Origin: JACDDK01 sp038198445
GTDB lineage: Bacteria > Actinomycetota > Rubrobacteria > Rubrobacterales > Rubrobacteraceae
Length of the DNA stretch: 44,467 bases
Assembly: GCA_038198445.1 (NCBI GenBank)
Contig: JBBPZZ010000123.1
Location: 1 to 44,467 of the forward strand
Reading direction: 5' to 3'
Shown one piece after another: positions 14,459-22,020 of the stretch. Made by a program: the position numbers and the translations under genes. The notes below the pieces were generated by a model. That model did no database searches. It worked only from the letters and a program-made list of their open reading frames with translations, and was not told the DNA's origin. Within the stretch, counting starts at the first letter, position 1. Every line of letters begins with the position of its first letter.

Positions 14459-15199
14459 TTGTTGAGCGCGGCGCTTCTGGTGGCCCTCCTGGCCGTGTTG
14501 CTCGCGGGGGCTGTGTCTGGGCTCTCCGGCTTTGGACTGGCTCTCATAAGCGTGCCGCTGCTGCTCTTCGTCTACGATCCAAAGACAGTCGTCGCGCTGA
14601 CCGCTGTGCTGTCGATATTCATAAACGTGGCGGTGGTGTTGGACTCGTGGCGGGACGCGGAGCGGCGTCTGGTGGCCGCCTTGCTGCTTCCGGCGTTCGT
14701 TGGTTTGGTGGTGGGCGTGGAGGTCTTGCGGGCCGTGGACCAAGCGTACATCCGGCTCGGGGTCGGGGTCATTGTGGTCTTGTCGACGCTGCTCCTGTTG
14801 CGGGAGGTGCGGCTTCCGGGGGCACAAACTAGGTGGGGTACACTCGTCGCGGGTTCGGCGAGCGGCGCGCTCTCGACTTCGACGGGACTCGCCGGTCCTC
14901 CCATAGTGTTGCTCTTCGCCTCCCGCGGCCTGCCCAAACACGCTTTTCGGGCCAGCAGTGCGCTCTACTTCCTGGTCCTGGGCATCGTGGGGCTCGCCGT
15001 ACTCTTCTATCGTGGGGTCTTCGAGGTGGGACAGATACCGCTTGCCCTGGCGCTGGTCCCGGCGGCATTTGTGGGGAAGGTGATCGGGACGGCGCTCTTG
15101 AAGAGGATCTCCGAGAGGTCCTTCCGGGCGTTCACCCTGGGTATAGTCATCTTGACAGGCGCCTTGGGCATCGCAACCGCCGCGTGGGCTTTGATCTAG
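14459..15199 (+). CDS. TauE/SafE family membrane transporter
   Basis: About 246 residues, nearly all hydrophobic, with about seven membrane segments. The family repeats are visible: AGAVSGLSGFGLALISVPLL near the N-terminus and AGSASGALSTSTGLAGPPIV in the middle, the two half-motifs of TauE/SafE proteins that export sulfite, sulfoacetate or similar anions. The start is a TTG pair (14459/14462) without a ribosome site; an internal GTG is possible. It follows ahbAB by 75 bases on the same strand and converges on the dehalogenase gene with one base between the stops. Confidence 0.82.
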   Translation: MLSAALLVALLAVLLAGAVSGLSGFGLALISVPLLLFVYDPKTVVALTAVLSIFINVAVVLDSWRDAERRLVAALLLPAFVGLVVGVEVLRAVDQAYIRLGVGVIVVLSTLLLLREVRLPGAQTRWGTLVAGSASGALSTSTGLAGPPIVLLFASRGLPKHAFRASSALYFLVLGIVGLAVLFYRGVFEVGQIPLALALVPAAFVGKVIGTALLKRISERSFRAFTLGIVILTGALGIATAAWALI

Positions 15200-15200
15200 C

Positions 15201-15914
15201 TCAAGCGCCGAGTTTTTCAGCCAGCTCGATGAAGTCCTCCGCGACAACGTCGAAAGCCGGGTCCGCGGGCTCCGCGTTACCGCCGGGACCGAACTCCAGG
15301 GGTCGGAGGACGTATGCGGTACGGAGGCCGTTCTCGCGGGCGGAGCGCAGGTCGTTCGGGTGGGCGGCGGCCATCAGCACCTGATCCGGCCGGAGGCCAA
15401 GTAGTTCGGGGACCATCAGGTAAGTCTCGGGGTCCGGTTTGTAATGACGGACCAGTTCGGCGGAGAAGATGAGATCCCACGGAAGCCCGGCCCGCTTCGC
15501 CATGTTGGCCAGCAGCGCGACGTTCCCGTTTGAGAGCGTCGAGATAATGAAGCGCCCCTTCTTCAATCGCCTCAGACCCTCCACGGAGTCCGGCCAGGGT
15601 TCCAGCCGGTGCCAGACCTTGTTCAGATGGTCCTTCTCTTCCTCGGAGAGCCCGCCGACACCGAACTCTTCGAGCAACTCTTCGAGGGAGGCGCGGTGGA
15701 GCGCGTCCAGGTTGGTCCACGGCAATTCGCCCTGCCGCACCAGGTCCATGGAGGGAGCATACCTGCCGCGCCAGGCGTCGGCGAAGGCTGCCCAATCCAC
15801 GGCGAGACCCTTCTCCCGGTTTAGCTCCTCGCCTTCCCGGATGATGGTCGAGCGCCAGTCCACGACGGTGCCGAACACGTCGAAGCAGAGCGCCCGGACG
15901 TTAGAGGAGTTCAA
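15201..15914 (-). CDS. Haloacid dehalogenase type II-like HAD hydrolase
   Basis: About 237 residues from TTG 15914, preceded by GGAGAGG; longer starts add a basic unrelated stretch. HAD motif I CFDVFGTVVDW holds the nucleophile Asp, motif II is STLSNGN, motif III the Lys in HYKPDPETY, and motif IV AAAHPNDLRSARENGLRTAY. The helical cap between motifs I and II matches L-2-haloacid dehalogenases, which displace halide from short haloacids. The classical VAAHxWD motif is altered to AAAHPND, so phosphatase or other activity is possible. Gene context gives no halogenated pathway. Confidence 0.82.
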   Translation of the reverse strand: MNSSNVRALCFDVFGTVVDWRSTIIREGEELNREKGLAVDWAAFADAWRGRYAPSMDLVRQGELPWTNLDALHRASLEELLEEFGVGGLSEEEKDHLNKVWHRLEPWPDSVEGLRRLKKGRFIISTLSNGNVALLANMAKRAGLPWDLIFSAELVRHYKPDPETYLMVPELLGLRPDQVLMAAAHPNDLRSARENGLRTAYVLRPLEFGPGGNAEPADPAFDVVAEDFIELAEKLGA

Positions 15915-16092
15915 GCCTCTCCGCCGATGCGACGTTTGCCCGCGGCGGGTCGTGGTGGCGTCAACCTCCACTTCGTCCTATCGAAATCCAACATCCCTCC
16001 CTCACCTTCAATTGCGCGCACGACAAGCAGTGCAACTATAACGGATACAGGCTCCGTTCCGGCGGCGGAGACCGTCCGGCTCGTTTGAGGGG

Positions 16093-16098
16093 TAGAAT
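16093..16098 (+). promoter_or_regulatory. Probable -10 element (TAGAAT) of the LLM oxidoreductase gene
   Basis: TAGAAT lies 34 bases before the ATG at 16133, leaving about 28 bases of leader that contain GAGGAGGAG. The -35 region is poor. Confidence 0.4.
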
Positions 16099-16132
16099 AC
16101 GCAAATTCGTCACTGACTTGAGGAGGAGAGGG

Positions 16133-16927
16133 ATGCCGGTAAGGGTTGGAGCACAGATTCAGCCGCAGCACGCGGAGTACGCCCAGATGCGCGATACGTG
16201 GCGCAGGGTGGAGGAGATGGGAGCGGACACGCTCTTTAACTGGGACCACTTCTACCCGCTCTACGGAGACCCCGAGGGGAAGCATTTCGAATGTTGGACG
16301 CTACTCGCGGCGATGGCCGAGGTCACGGAGCGGGTGGAGTTCGGGGCGCTGGTTACGTGCAACTCGTACCGGAACGCGGACCTGCTCGCGGACATGGCCC
16401 GGACCGTGGACCACATATCCGGGGGACGTTTGATCCTCGGCATCGGGAGTGGTTGGTTCGAAAAGGACTACGATGAGTACGGCTATCCTTTCGGGACTGC
16501 GCCGGGGCGGCTGAAGGACCTGGACGCGGCGATGCCGGTTATCGAGGAGCGGATGGGCAAGCTCAACCCGGCCCCGACGCGGGAGATCCCGATCCTCATC
16601 GGCGGCGGCGGCGAGAAGGTTACGCTCCGCATCGTCGCCGAGCACGCCCACATCTGGAACGGGTTCGGCGACCCGGAGGCGGCGGGCCGCAAGAGCGGCA
16701 TCCTGGACGATTGGTGCGGGAAGGTCGGGCGCGACCCGAAAGAGATAGAGCGCTCCATTTTGATTCAGCCAGACCAGATAGAGAACGCCGACGCCTACGT
16801 CGAGAACGGCATCACCCACCTGCTCATCGGCTTCACCGGCCCGGAGTACGACCTGAGCCCGCTAGAAGACCTCATCGCCTGGCGCGACGACTACCGCGAG
16901 CGAAACGGAGAAGCCGCCGCGGGTTAG
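16133..16927 (+). CDS. LLM-class F420-dependent oxidoreductase
   Basis: 264 residues; ATG 16133 is set by a strong GAGGAGGAGAGGG site. The bacterial-luciferase-like TIM barrel is seen in GADTLFNWDHFYPLYG, TLLAAMAEVTERVEFGALVT, ADMARTVDHISGGRLILGIG, SGWFEKDYDEYGYPFG and IPILIGGGGEKVTLRIVAEH. These are the marks of the MSMEG-type F420 LLM group common in Actinomycetota, which reduce or oxidise varied substrates with cofactor F420. The substrate is unknown. Its last four bases overlap the stop of the convergent cystathionine lyase gene. Confidence 0.87.
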   Translation: MPVRVGAQIQPQHAEYAQMRDTWRRVEEMGADTLFNWDHFYPLYGDPEGKHFECWTLLAAMAEVTERVEFGALVTCNSYRNADLLADMARTVDHISGGRLILGIGSGWFEKDYDEYGYPFGTAPGRLKDLDAAMPVIEERMGKLNPAPTREIPILIGGGGEKVTLRIVAEHAHIWNGFGDPEAAGRKSGILDDWCGKVGRDPKEIERSILIQPDQIENADAYVENGITHLLIGFTGPEYDLSPLEDLIAWRDDYRERNGEAAAG

Positions 16928-18066
16928 GAGCTTATTGCCTGATCCAGGTCGGCAATAAGGTCCTCCGCGTCCTCGATCCCGACCGAGAGACGCATGAGCC
17001 CATCCGTGACGCCCCTCGCCTCGCGCTGTTCGCGCGGGATGGCGGCGTGGGTCATGGTGGCGGGATGGGTCACGAGCGACTCGACGCCGCCCAGGGACTC
17101 GGCGAAAGAGAATACCTTCGTCCTCTGTACCGCCGCGTAGGCCGCTTCCGCGCCGCCTTTCAGAGTGAAGGAGACCATTCCGGAGAAGCCGCTCATCTGC
17201 TTCTTCGCCAGATCGTGCTGCGGGTGGCTTGGCAGGCCGGGGTAGTTGACAGTGGCAACCTCGGGGTGGCCTTCGAGGAACTCGGCGACGGCGAGGGCGT
17301 TCTCTTCGTGCTGGCGCATACGGACGGCCAGAGTCTTCAGGCCGCGCAGCACGATCCAGGAGTCGAACGGTCCCGGTACCCCGCCGGCGGCGTTCTGGTA
17401 GAACTTGATCTCTTCGTAAAACCCCTCGTTGGAGGTCATCACGGCTCCGCCAACGACATCAGAATGTCCACCCATGTACTTGGTCGTCGAATGCACGACA
17501 ATGTCCGCCCCCAGGGCGAGCGGCTGCTGGAAGTACGGCGAGGCGAAAGTGTTGTCCACCGCCACGACCGCGCCGCGCTCGTGCGCCATCTCCGAGAGAG
17601 CGGCGATGTCCGAGAGCGTCAACATCGGGTTGGTTGGAGTCTCGATCCAGAGCATCTTCGTCTCCGGCCGTAGCGCTTCCTCGACCGATGCCGAATCGGT
17701 CGTATCCACGAAGGTGAAGTCAAGACCGTTGCTCTTCTGGAGTACCTTGTCGAAGAGGCGGTAGCTGCCGCCGTAGAGGTCGTCACCGGCGACGATGTGA
17801 TCCCCTGGCGAGAGCAAACTCATCACGGCGGTCGTGGCTGCGAGCCCGGAGGCGAAGGCGAGGCCGTACTCCGCGCCCTCGAGGGCGGCGACGCATTCTT
17901 CGAGGGCGGCGCGGGTCGGGTTGCCGCTGCGGCTGTACTCGTAGCCCTTGTGCTGGCCCGGCGCCTCCTGCGTGTAGGTGGAGGTCTGGTAGATGGGGAC
18001 GATGGTAGCCCCGGTAGCCGGGTCCGCCTCCTGCCCGACGTGGATCGCCTTCGTCGCGAATTTCAT
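16924..18066 (-). CDS. Cystathionine gamma-lyase / gamma-synthase (PLP enzyme)
   Basis: 380 residues, the usual length. PLP-binding Lys196 lies in HSTTKYMGGHSD, with YEYSRSGNPTR, FASGLAATTAV, DDLYGGSYRLF, VAVDNTFASPY and the ending ESLVTHPATMTHAAIP typical of the Cys/Met PLP family. The family includes cystathionine gamma-synthase, gamma-lyase and homocysteine lyases that cannot be split by motif. The operon partner is a cystathionine beta-synthase-like gene and no acyl-homoserine enzyme is present, so the reverse transsulfuration role (cystathionine to cysteine) is favoured. ATG follows AGGGAGC and overlaps the 65-residue gene by four bases. Confidence 0.88.
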   Translation of the reverse strand: MKFATKAIHVGQEADPATGATIVPIYQTSTYTQEAPGQHKGYEYSRSGNPTRAALEECVAALEGAEYGLAFASGLAATTAVMSLLSPGDHIVAGDDLYGGSYRLFDKVLQKSNGLDFTFVDTTDSASVEEALRPETKMLWIETPTNPMLTLSDIAALSEMAHERGAVVAVDNTFASPYFQQPLALGADIVVHSTTKYMGGHSDVVGGAVMTSNEGFYEEIKFYQNAAGGVPGPFDSWIVLRGLKTLAVRMRQHEENALAVAEFLEGHPEVATVNYPGLPSHPQHDLAKKQMSGFSGMVSFTLKGGAEAAYAAVQRTKVFSFAESLGGVESLVTHPATMTHAAIPREQREARGVTDGLMRLSVGIEDAEDLIADLDQAISS

Positions 18067-18260
18067 GCTCCCTCTTTCTTGAGCGTGTCGATGACTCTCC
18101 CGTTATGGTCCAGCACCCTCGCCTCGTATACGCTCTCGTCCAGATCGAGCCTCTCTCTGGCGTCCTTTCCGGCTTCTTCGAGGCTATCGTGGTAGCCAAG
18201 CTTGAACACGGACTTGCCCCGGTAATAGACTTCTACCTTGAAAGGTCGTTCGCTGGTCAT
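18063..18260 (-). CDS. 65-aa conserved-looking protein inside the transsulfuration operon
   Basis: No named family. Sequence: FKVEVYYRGKSVFKLGYHDS, a predicted helix SLEEAGKDARERLDLDES, then YEARVLDHNGRVIDTLKK. This predicts a compact beta-alpha-beta fold with a final strand, soluble and acidic. It overlaps the lyase gene downstream and the beta-synthase gene upstream by four bases each (ATGA), so all three are translationally coupled and probably made in fixed ratio. AAGGG precedes the ATG. The embedding suggests it binds or regulates one of the two PLP enzymes, or stands in for the missing regulatory domain of the beta-synthase; that is speculation. Confidence 0.8.
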   Translation of the reverse strand: MTSERPFKVEVYYRGKSVFKLGYHDSLEEAGKDARERLDLDESVYEARVLDHNGRVIDTLKKEGA

Positions 18261-19264
18261 GCTTTACCCTTCTCGAAGATCCGGTACGGCCTCTCCAGCT
18301 CGTCCGGGGTGATGTCCGAGTTGGCGAGCACCCAATCGTCGTCGAAGACCTTCGAGACGTAGTTGCGCCCGGAATCGGGGAGTATGACGACTACTATGGC
18401 GTCTTCCGGCAGACCTTTCGCCGCCCGCACCGCCCCGACCGCAGCCATCCCGCACGAACCTCCGACGAACAGTCCCTCCTCGGCCATTAGCCTTCGCGTC
18501 ATCAGGAAGGATTCCTTATCGGTCACCTGGATCACTGCATCCACCACGCCGGCGTCGTGGTTCGCCGGGTAGAAGTCCTCGCCGACGCCTTCCACGGCGT
18601 ACTTGTGGATGTTCTCCGGGTCGGAGAAAATGGAGCCTTCCGGGTCCACGCCGACGACCTGTACCTGCGGGTTCTGTTCCTTCAGGTATCGTCCGGTGCC
18701 GGTGATGGTGCCGCAGGTCCCCATCCCGGCGACGAAGTGGGTGATGCGGCCGTTGGTCTGGCGCCAGAGCTCCGGTCCCGTCGTCTCGTAATGGGCGAGC
18801 GGGTTCGCCGGGTTCTCGTACTGGCCGGGCTTGAAGCCGCCGGGGATCTCGTTCGCCAGCCGCTCGGAGACCGCGTAGTAGCTCTCTGGGTCCTCCGGCG
18901 GCGCGCTCGGGGTGACGACCACCTCCGCGCCCATCGCCTTGAGCAGGTCCTGTTTCTCCTTGCTCGCTTTCTCCGGCATCACGCAGATGCACCGGTAACC
19001 TTTAACCGCCGCCGCGAGCGCCAGTCCCGCCCCGGTGTTCCCGCTCGTCGGCTCGACGATTGTCCCGCCGGGCTTCAGTAGGCCCTGCTTTTCGGCCACC
19101 TCGATCATCTTTATGGCGGGCCGATCCTTTACCGAGCCGCCGGGGTTCAGATACTCGACCTTCGCCAGTACGGTCGCCCGGATGCCCTCGTCGCGCTCGA
19201 TGCGTCCCATACGGATCAGGGGCGTATTCCCGATAGCCGCTATTACGTTCTCGTAGTAATCCAT
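18257..19264 (-). CDS. Cystathionine beta-synthase-like PLP enzyme (no CBS-domain tail)
   Basis: 335 residues from ATG 19264, chosen because GGAG lies nine bases upstream; ATG 19279 is the alternative. The fold-type II core is complete: NPGGSVKDR with the PLP Lys (about residue 46), TSGNTGAGLA, GTCGTITGTGRYLKE, and VEGVGEDFYP, whose 'EG.G.dF.P' form is nearer to cystathionine beta-synthase than to O-acetylserine sulfhydrylase. The C-terminal pair of regulatory CBS domains of the vertebrate enzyme is absent. With the downstream lyase it would convert homocysteine and serine through cystathionine to cysteine. Cysteine synthase activity cannot be excluded. Confidence 0.85.
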   Translation of the reverse strand: MDYYENVIAAIGNTPLIRMGRIERDEGIRATVLAKVEYLNPGGSVKDRPAIKMIEVAEKQGLLKPGGTIVEPTSGNTGAGLALAAAVKGYRCICVMPEKASKEKQDLLKAMGAEVVVTPSAPPEDPESYYAVSERLANEIPGGFKPGQYENPANPLAHYETTGPELWRQTNGRITHFVAGMGTCGTITGTGRYLKEQNPQVQVVGVDPEGSIFSDPENIHKYAVEGVGEDFYPANHDAGVVDAVIQVTDKESFLMTRRLMAEEGLFVGGSCGMAAVGAVRAAKGLPEDAIVVVILPDSGRNYVSKVFDDDWVLANSDITPDELERPYRIFEKGKA

Positions 19265-19339
19265 TCCTGAAGTCTCCATGCCGGTAGAGTACCATCCGCC
19301 GCTCTCTAGAATACGAAGCGCCGGACGTTATCCCTCGCG

Positions 19340-19345
19340 TATAAT
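19340..19345 (+). promoter_or_regulatory. Perfect -10 box placed for a leaderless transcript
   Basis: TATAAT ends eight bases before the ATG at 19354. A start site six to eight bases after the -10 falls on or next to the A of ATG, and no Shine-Dalgarno is present. The -35 region has no match. This predicts a leaderless mRNA, which is common in Actinomycetota. Confidence 0.55.
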
Positions 19346-19353
19346 CCTCGGAT

Positions 19354-20262
19354 ATGGAGAAGAGCATGTGGAATGCGGAGCGCGTACCCGGAGAGGTGGA
19401 GCTTGCGATCTGGAAAGCAGGCGGCGGCCCGGACCCGGTGATCTGTCTGCACGGCATCACCGCCCAGCACCGGGCGTTCAACGCCCTGTCGAGTCAGATC
19501 GGAGAGGACCGTAGCCTCGTCGGCGTGGACCTGCGAGGCAGGGGAGACTCGGACAAGCCGGAATCCGGCTACGGGCTCGAAGCCCACGCGGAGGACGTGA
19601 TCCGGATCCTCGACCACCTCGGACTCGAACGGGCCGTAATCGCCGGTCACTCCATGGGCGCGTTCGTAGCCCTCCAGACCGCCCTGACGTTCCCGAACCG
19701 GGTAAGGGCGCTCGCGCTGCTCGACGGTGGCTGGCCTCGCGCCGAAAGCTCCTCCGAGGAGGAGATGTCCGAAGAAGAGAAGCAGGAAGCGGAAGCCATC
19801 GAGGAAGGACTGGAGCGCGCCTTCCGCAGACTGGACATGGTCTTCGAGAGCCCGGAGTCCTACCTGGACTTCTGGTTCCCCGGACAGGGGCTGAAGATAG
19901 AAGACCTCCCCCCGGAACTCGGCGACTACTACCTCTACGACCTGGCGGAAGTAGACGGCGGCTACCAGCCCAAGTGCTCGTCCGCGGCGGCGAAAGAAGA
20001 CGCGCCCTGGGTCTCGAACCACGCCCCAACAGTGGAGGAGATGAGGACCGTCGCCTGTCCGGTCGCCCTCGTCCGGGCCTCGGCTGGTTTCTTCCCGGAG
20101 AGCGATCCCCTCATATCGGACGACGCCCGCGCGGTAATGGCCGATGCCCTCGACCTGCGCACGGAAGTCCTGGTGGAAGGCGCCAACCATTACACCATGC
20201 TGTGGCCGGATCAAACACGCCAGTGGGCCGGACTTCTCCGCGACGATAGCTGGTGCTCCTAG
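19354..20262 (+). CDS. Alpha/beta hydrolase
   Basis: 302 residues. Oxyanion strand ICLHGITAQHRAF, DLRGRGDSDKP, nucleophile elbow GHSMGA (near residue 101) and a C-terminal His in EGANHYTML make a complete catalytic set. A charged insertion around residues 130-155 (ESSSEEEMSEEEKQEAEAIE) forms part of the lid and is unusually acidic. The substrate is unknown; haloalkane dehalogenase, esterase or lactonase are possible by fold. The gene is alone, divergent from the cystathionine operon with about 90 bases between the starts, and seems to be transcribed from a promoter that gives a leaderless message. Confidence 0.85.
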   Translation: MEKSMWNAERVPGEVELAIWKAGGGPDPVICLHGITAQHRAFNALSSQIGEDRSLVGVDLRGRGDSDKPESGYGLEAHAEDVIRILDHLGLERAVIAGHSMGAFVALQTALTFPNRVRALALLDGGWPRAESSSEEEMSEEEKQEAEAIEEGLERAFRRLDMVFESPESYLDFWFPGQGLKIEDLPPELGDYYLYDLAEVDGGYQPKCSSAAAKEDAPWVSNHAPTVEEMRTVACPVALVRASAGFFPESDPLISDDARAVMADALDLRTEVLVEGANHYTMLWPDQTRQWAGLLRDDSWCS

Positions 20263-20354
20263 GGAGTTGGAGTAGAGCCTCTCGCAGCTTGTATGAATAT
20301 GAAGTTCCGTGCTCCTGCTGTCCGGAGGAGCCCCCGCGATGGAACTCTCGCTAG

Positions 20355-20939
20355 CTAACTGATCGTTTGTGTAGCGAAGCCTACCAGTGCCGTCATCACG
20401 GGGCTGGCGAACCAGTTGTTGCGCTGCATGACGCCACTAAACCTTGCCCACGCGCCGCGATCTAACTTCTTTCCGCTTTCGAGGAGTTGCCGCACCTCGT
20501 TTAGAGCTTCGCGGAGTTCTTCCTTATCTTCTCCACCTTCGTGCTCTATGCGCTGCTCGATGGATCGAAAATCGAAATGGTTAGTCAATTCGGCAGTGTT
20601 GTGGGTGCCGATAACAGAACCCTGAACGGGACCGGAGATGTTGAAGATGTTGGAGACGTTGGATTGTTGTGGTTGGTTGTTACCTTCCACCTCGTCTATG
20701 CCTTTCGGGGTGATGCTGAGTATGCCATAGCCGTCGGCTTGCCTCCTTATGAAACCCTTGCCGCCGTAGTAGTTCGCGTACTCGTCCAGCTCACCGCGCT
20801 CTAATACATTCCACTCGACGCCCATCTGCTGCGCGATCTCCTCCATATTAACCATGTTGGCTGGACGCGACTTGCCCAAATCGTACGCAGCCCTCAAGAA
20901 TTGCATACGCCTCTCTCTTACCTTATCGAATTCGCTCAC
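20355..20939 (-). CDS. Unknown HTH protein with beta-repeat linker
   Basis: 194 residues. Residues about 1-75 look like a small winged HTH (MEEIAQQMGVEWNVLERGEL, then GFIRRQADGYGILSITPKGI). Residues 90-115 (NVSNIFNISGPVQGSVIGTH) are the short beta-repeat 'nifnisG.vqGsviGt' pattern that I know from uncharacterised stress or defence-type proteins, where it links a sensor to an effector. The C-terminus is helical (GGEDKEELREALNEVRQLLE) with a final hydrophobic segment (SPVMTALVGFATQ). GTG start with GGGAGGAG four bases upstream. Its start overlaps the stop of the 70-residue gene by four bases. Function unknown. Confidence 0.7.
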   Translation of the reverse strand: MSEFDKVRERRMQFLRAAYDLGKSRPANMVNMEEIAQQMGVEWNVLERGELDEYANYYGGKGFIRRQADGYGILSITPKGIDEVEGNNQPQQSNVSNIFNISGPVQGSVIGTHNTAELTNHFDFRSIEQRIEHEGGEDKEELREALNEVRQLLESGKKLDRGAWARFSGVMQRNNWFASPVMTALVGFATQTIS

Positions 20940-21148
20940 CGAACTCCTCCCTTCCGCTGATCCGCCAGAGGTATCTCGAACACCAGTTGCTGGAGCAACC
21001 GGAGTCTAGATCGCAGACATTCTAAGGTGTCTATACTACTTTTCCCACCCGCGCCCTCTGAAGGTAGTGCCGTCTCTTTGGTCGTAGAACCATGCGCCAC
21101 GGTATCCAGGTCCACGCTGCGAGTTGGACTGGACGAGCATTCTTGCAT
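20936..21148 (-). CDS. 70-aa unknown protein coupled to the HTH gene
   Basis: ATG 21148 with no visible Shine-Dalgarno. The first half is polar and low in structure (SPTRSVDLDTVAHGSTTKET); the second half is one predicted helix (LECLRSRLRLLQQLVFEIPL). No cysteine pair beyond one near the start and no membrane segment. It overlaps the downstream HTH gene by GTGA, and the ribosome site of that gene lies inside its last codons, so the pair is one unit. A terminator hairpin separates it from the upstream membrane protein gene. Function unknown. Confidence 0.5.
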   Translation of the reverse strand: MQECSSSPTRSVDLDTVAHGSTTKETALPSEGAGGKSSIDTLECLRSRLRLLQQLVFEIPLADQRKGGVR

Positions 21149-21165
21149 TGTAGAGAGGCAAATAA

Positions 21166-21193
21166 AGAGCGGGCCTCTTTCGAGTCCCGCTCT
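21166..21193 (-). terminator. Hairpin terminator downstream of the mechanosensitive-like gene
   Basis: AGAGCGGG (21166-21173) pairs with CCCGCTCT (21186-21193) around a 12-base loop. On the minus strand TTATTTG follows, so it should end the transcript of the 21219-22713 genes, just before the start of the 70-residue gene. Confidence 0.65.
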
Positions 21194-21218
21194 GCGATAA
21201 CTTTATGTGTTCGAGAAC

Positions 21219-21371
21219 TTACTCGCCGCGGCGCAAAGACCGGGCGGAAGGCCTCTCGTCGTCGTGATCGCCGGTGCGGGTTTCGCTGGAGACGCTGGCG
21301 TTTGAGTCGCCTTGCTCCTGGATCTTCTGCCGGGCTTCATCTCTGCGGTTGTACGCTTTCTCGACGATGTC
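21219..21371 (-). other. In-phase coding-like continuation beyond the amber stop of the membrane protein
   Basis: After TAG at 21374-21372 the same phase stays open for 50 codons to TAA at 21221-21219: DIVEKAYNRRDEARQKIQEQ and then a polar, acidic and basic tail. Members of the TM-helix/mechanosensitive family usually continue past the GxGGRxxA motif with just such an E-K-Y-R-rich cytoplasmic helix. So this looks like the true C-terminus, cut off by a nonsense change or reached by readthrough. Confidence 0.55.
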
Positions 21372-21977
21372 CTAGGCCACGTTGCGCGAGCCCCAGCCGA
21401 ACGCGATAGCGGCGGCGAGCGCCACGGCTCCGAGGGCGATCAGGAACGTCGGGGCGGTTAGCTGAACCGCGATCTGAAGCTGCGTCAGGGCGGCGAATAC
21501 CGCGTACACCATGATGGCGACCTGCGCCACGGTCCCGAGGATGTCGATACCCGTGGCGCCCCGGACCAGTCCGGCTACGAACTGGGCGAGCAGGCCGGCC
21601 AGTATCAGGATCAGGACGGCCGCGATGATGTTCGGGATGTAGGCGATTAGCTGGGCGAAGACGGCCGAAACCTGGCTTATGCCGAGTGCGTCCGTCGCCA
21701 TAGTGATCGCGATGATAAAGACGAACCAGAAGACCAGCTTGCCCAGAATCGTCGCCGGCGTCTCTCTGGTCTGCGCCCTATCAAAGAACTGCTTTATGCC
21801 GCTCTTCTCCATCCACCCGTCGAAGCCAACGGCCTTCAGGACCCGGCTGACGACGGCCTGAAGGATCTTGGCTACGATGTAGCCAACGATCAGGATGATG
21901 ATCGCGCCGATTAGCTGCGGGATGAAGGCGAAGAATGCGCCCAATCCTTGTTGTAGTGAGTCAACTACCGTACTCAT
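21372..21977 (-). CDS. TM-helix/CmpX-like mechanosensitive-channel-related membrane protein
   Basis: 201 residues with five predicted membrane segments. The conserved TM-helix repeats are seen twice: FIPQLIGAIIILIVGYIVAK followed by VSRVLKAVGFDGW, and YIPNIIAAVLILILAGLLAQ followed by VRGATGIDILG. The last segment ends in LAAAIAFGWGSRNVA, matching the 'afGlGgrdva' pore-proximal motif of small-conductance mechanosensitive relatives. No MscS beta domain follows. The protein stops at TAG directly after this motif although the frame goes on (see the next entry upstream in coordinate). It lies behind another membrane protein gene and a PRC-barrel gene on the same strand. ATG with AGAGG upstream. 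Confidence 0.8.
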   Translation of the reverse strand: MSTVVDSLQQGLGAFFAFIPQLIGAIIILIVGYIVAKILQAVVSRVLKAVGFDGWMEKSGIKQFFDRAQTRETPATILGKLVFWFVFIIAITMATDALGISQVSAVFAQLIAYIPNIIAAVLILILAGLLAQFVAGLVRGATGIDILGTVAQVAIMVYAVFAALTQLQIAVQLTAPTFLIALGAVALAAAIAFGWGSRNVA

Positions 21978-22020
21978 TATCGTCCTCTTTCTCTAGTCTC
22001 CGTATCTGCATCTCTCCGGG

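Noticed and set aside
14399..15247. 282-codon minus-strand frame opposite the TauE gene
   Set aside because: Gln/Arg/His-rich antisense of a hydrophobic protein gene, a typical shadow.
19306..20214. 302-codon minus-strand frame opposite the second alpha/beta hydrolase
   Set aside because: Antisense shadow; the plus-strand gene has all catalytic motifs.
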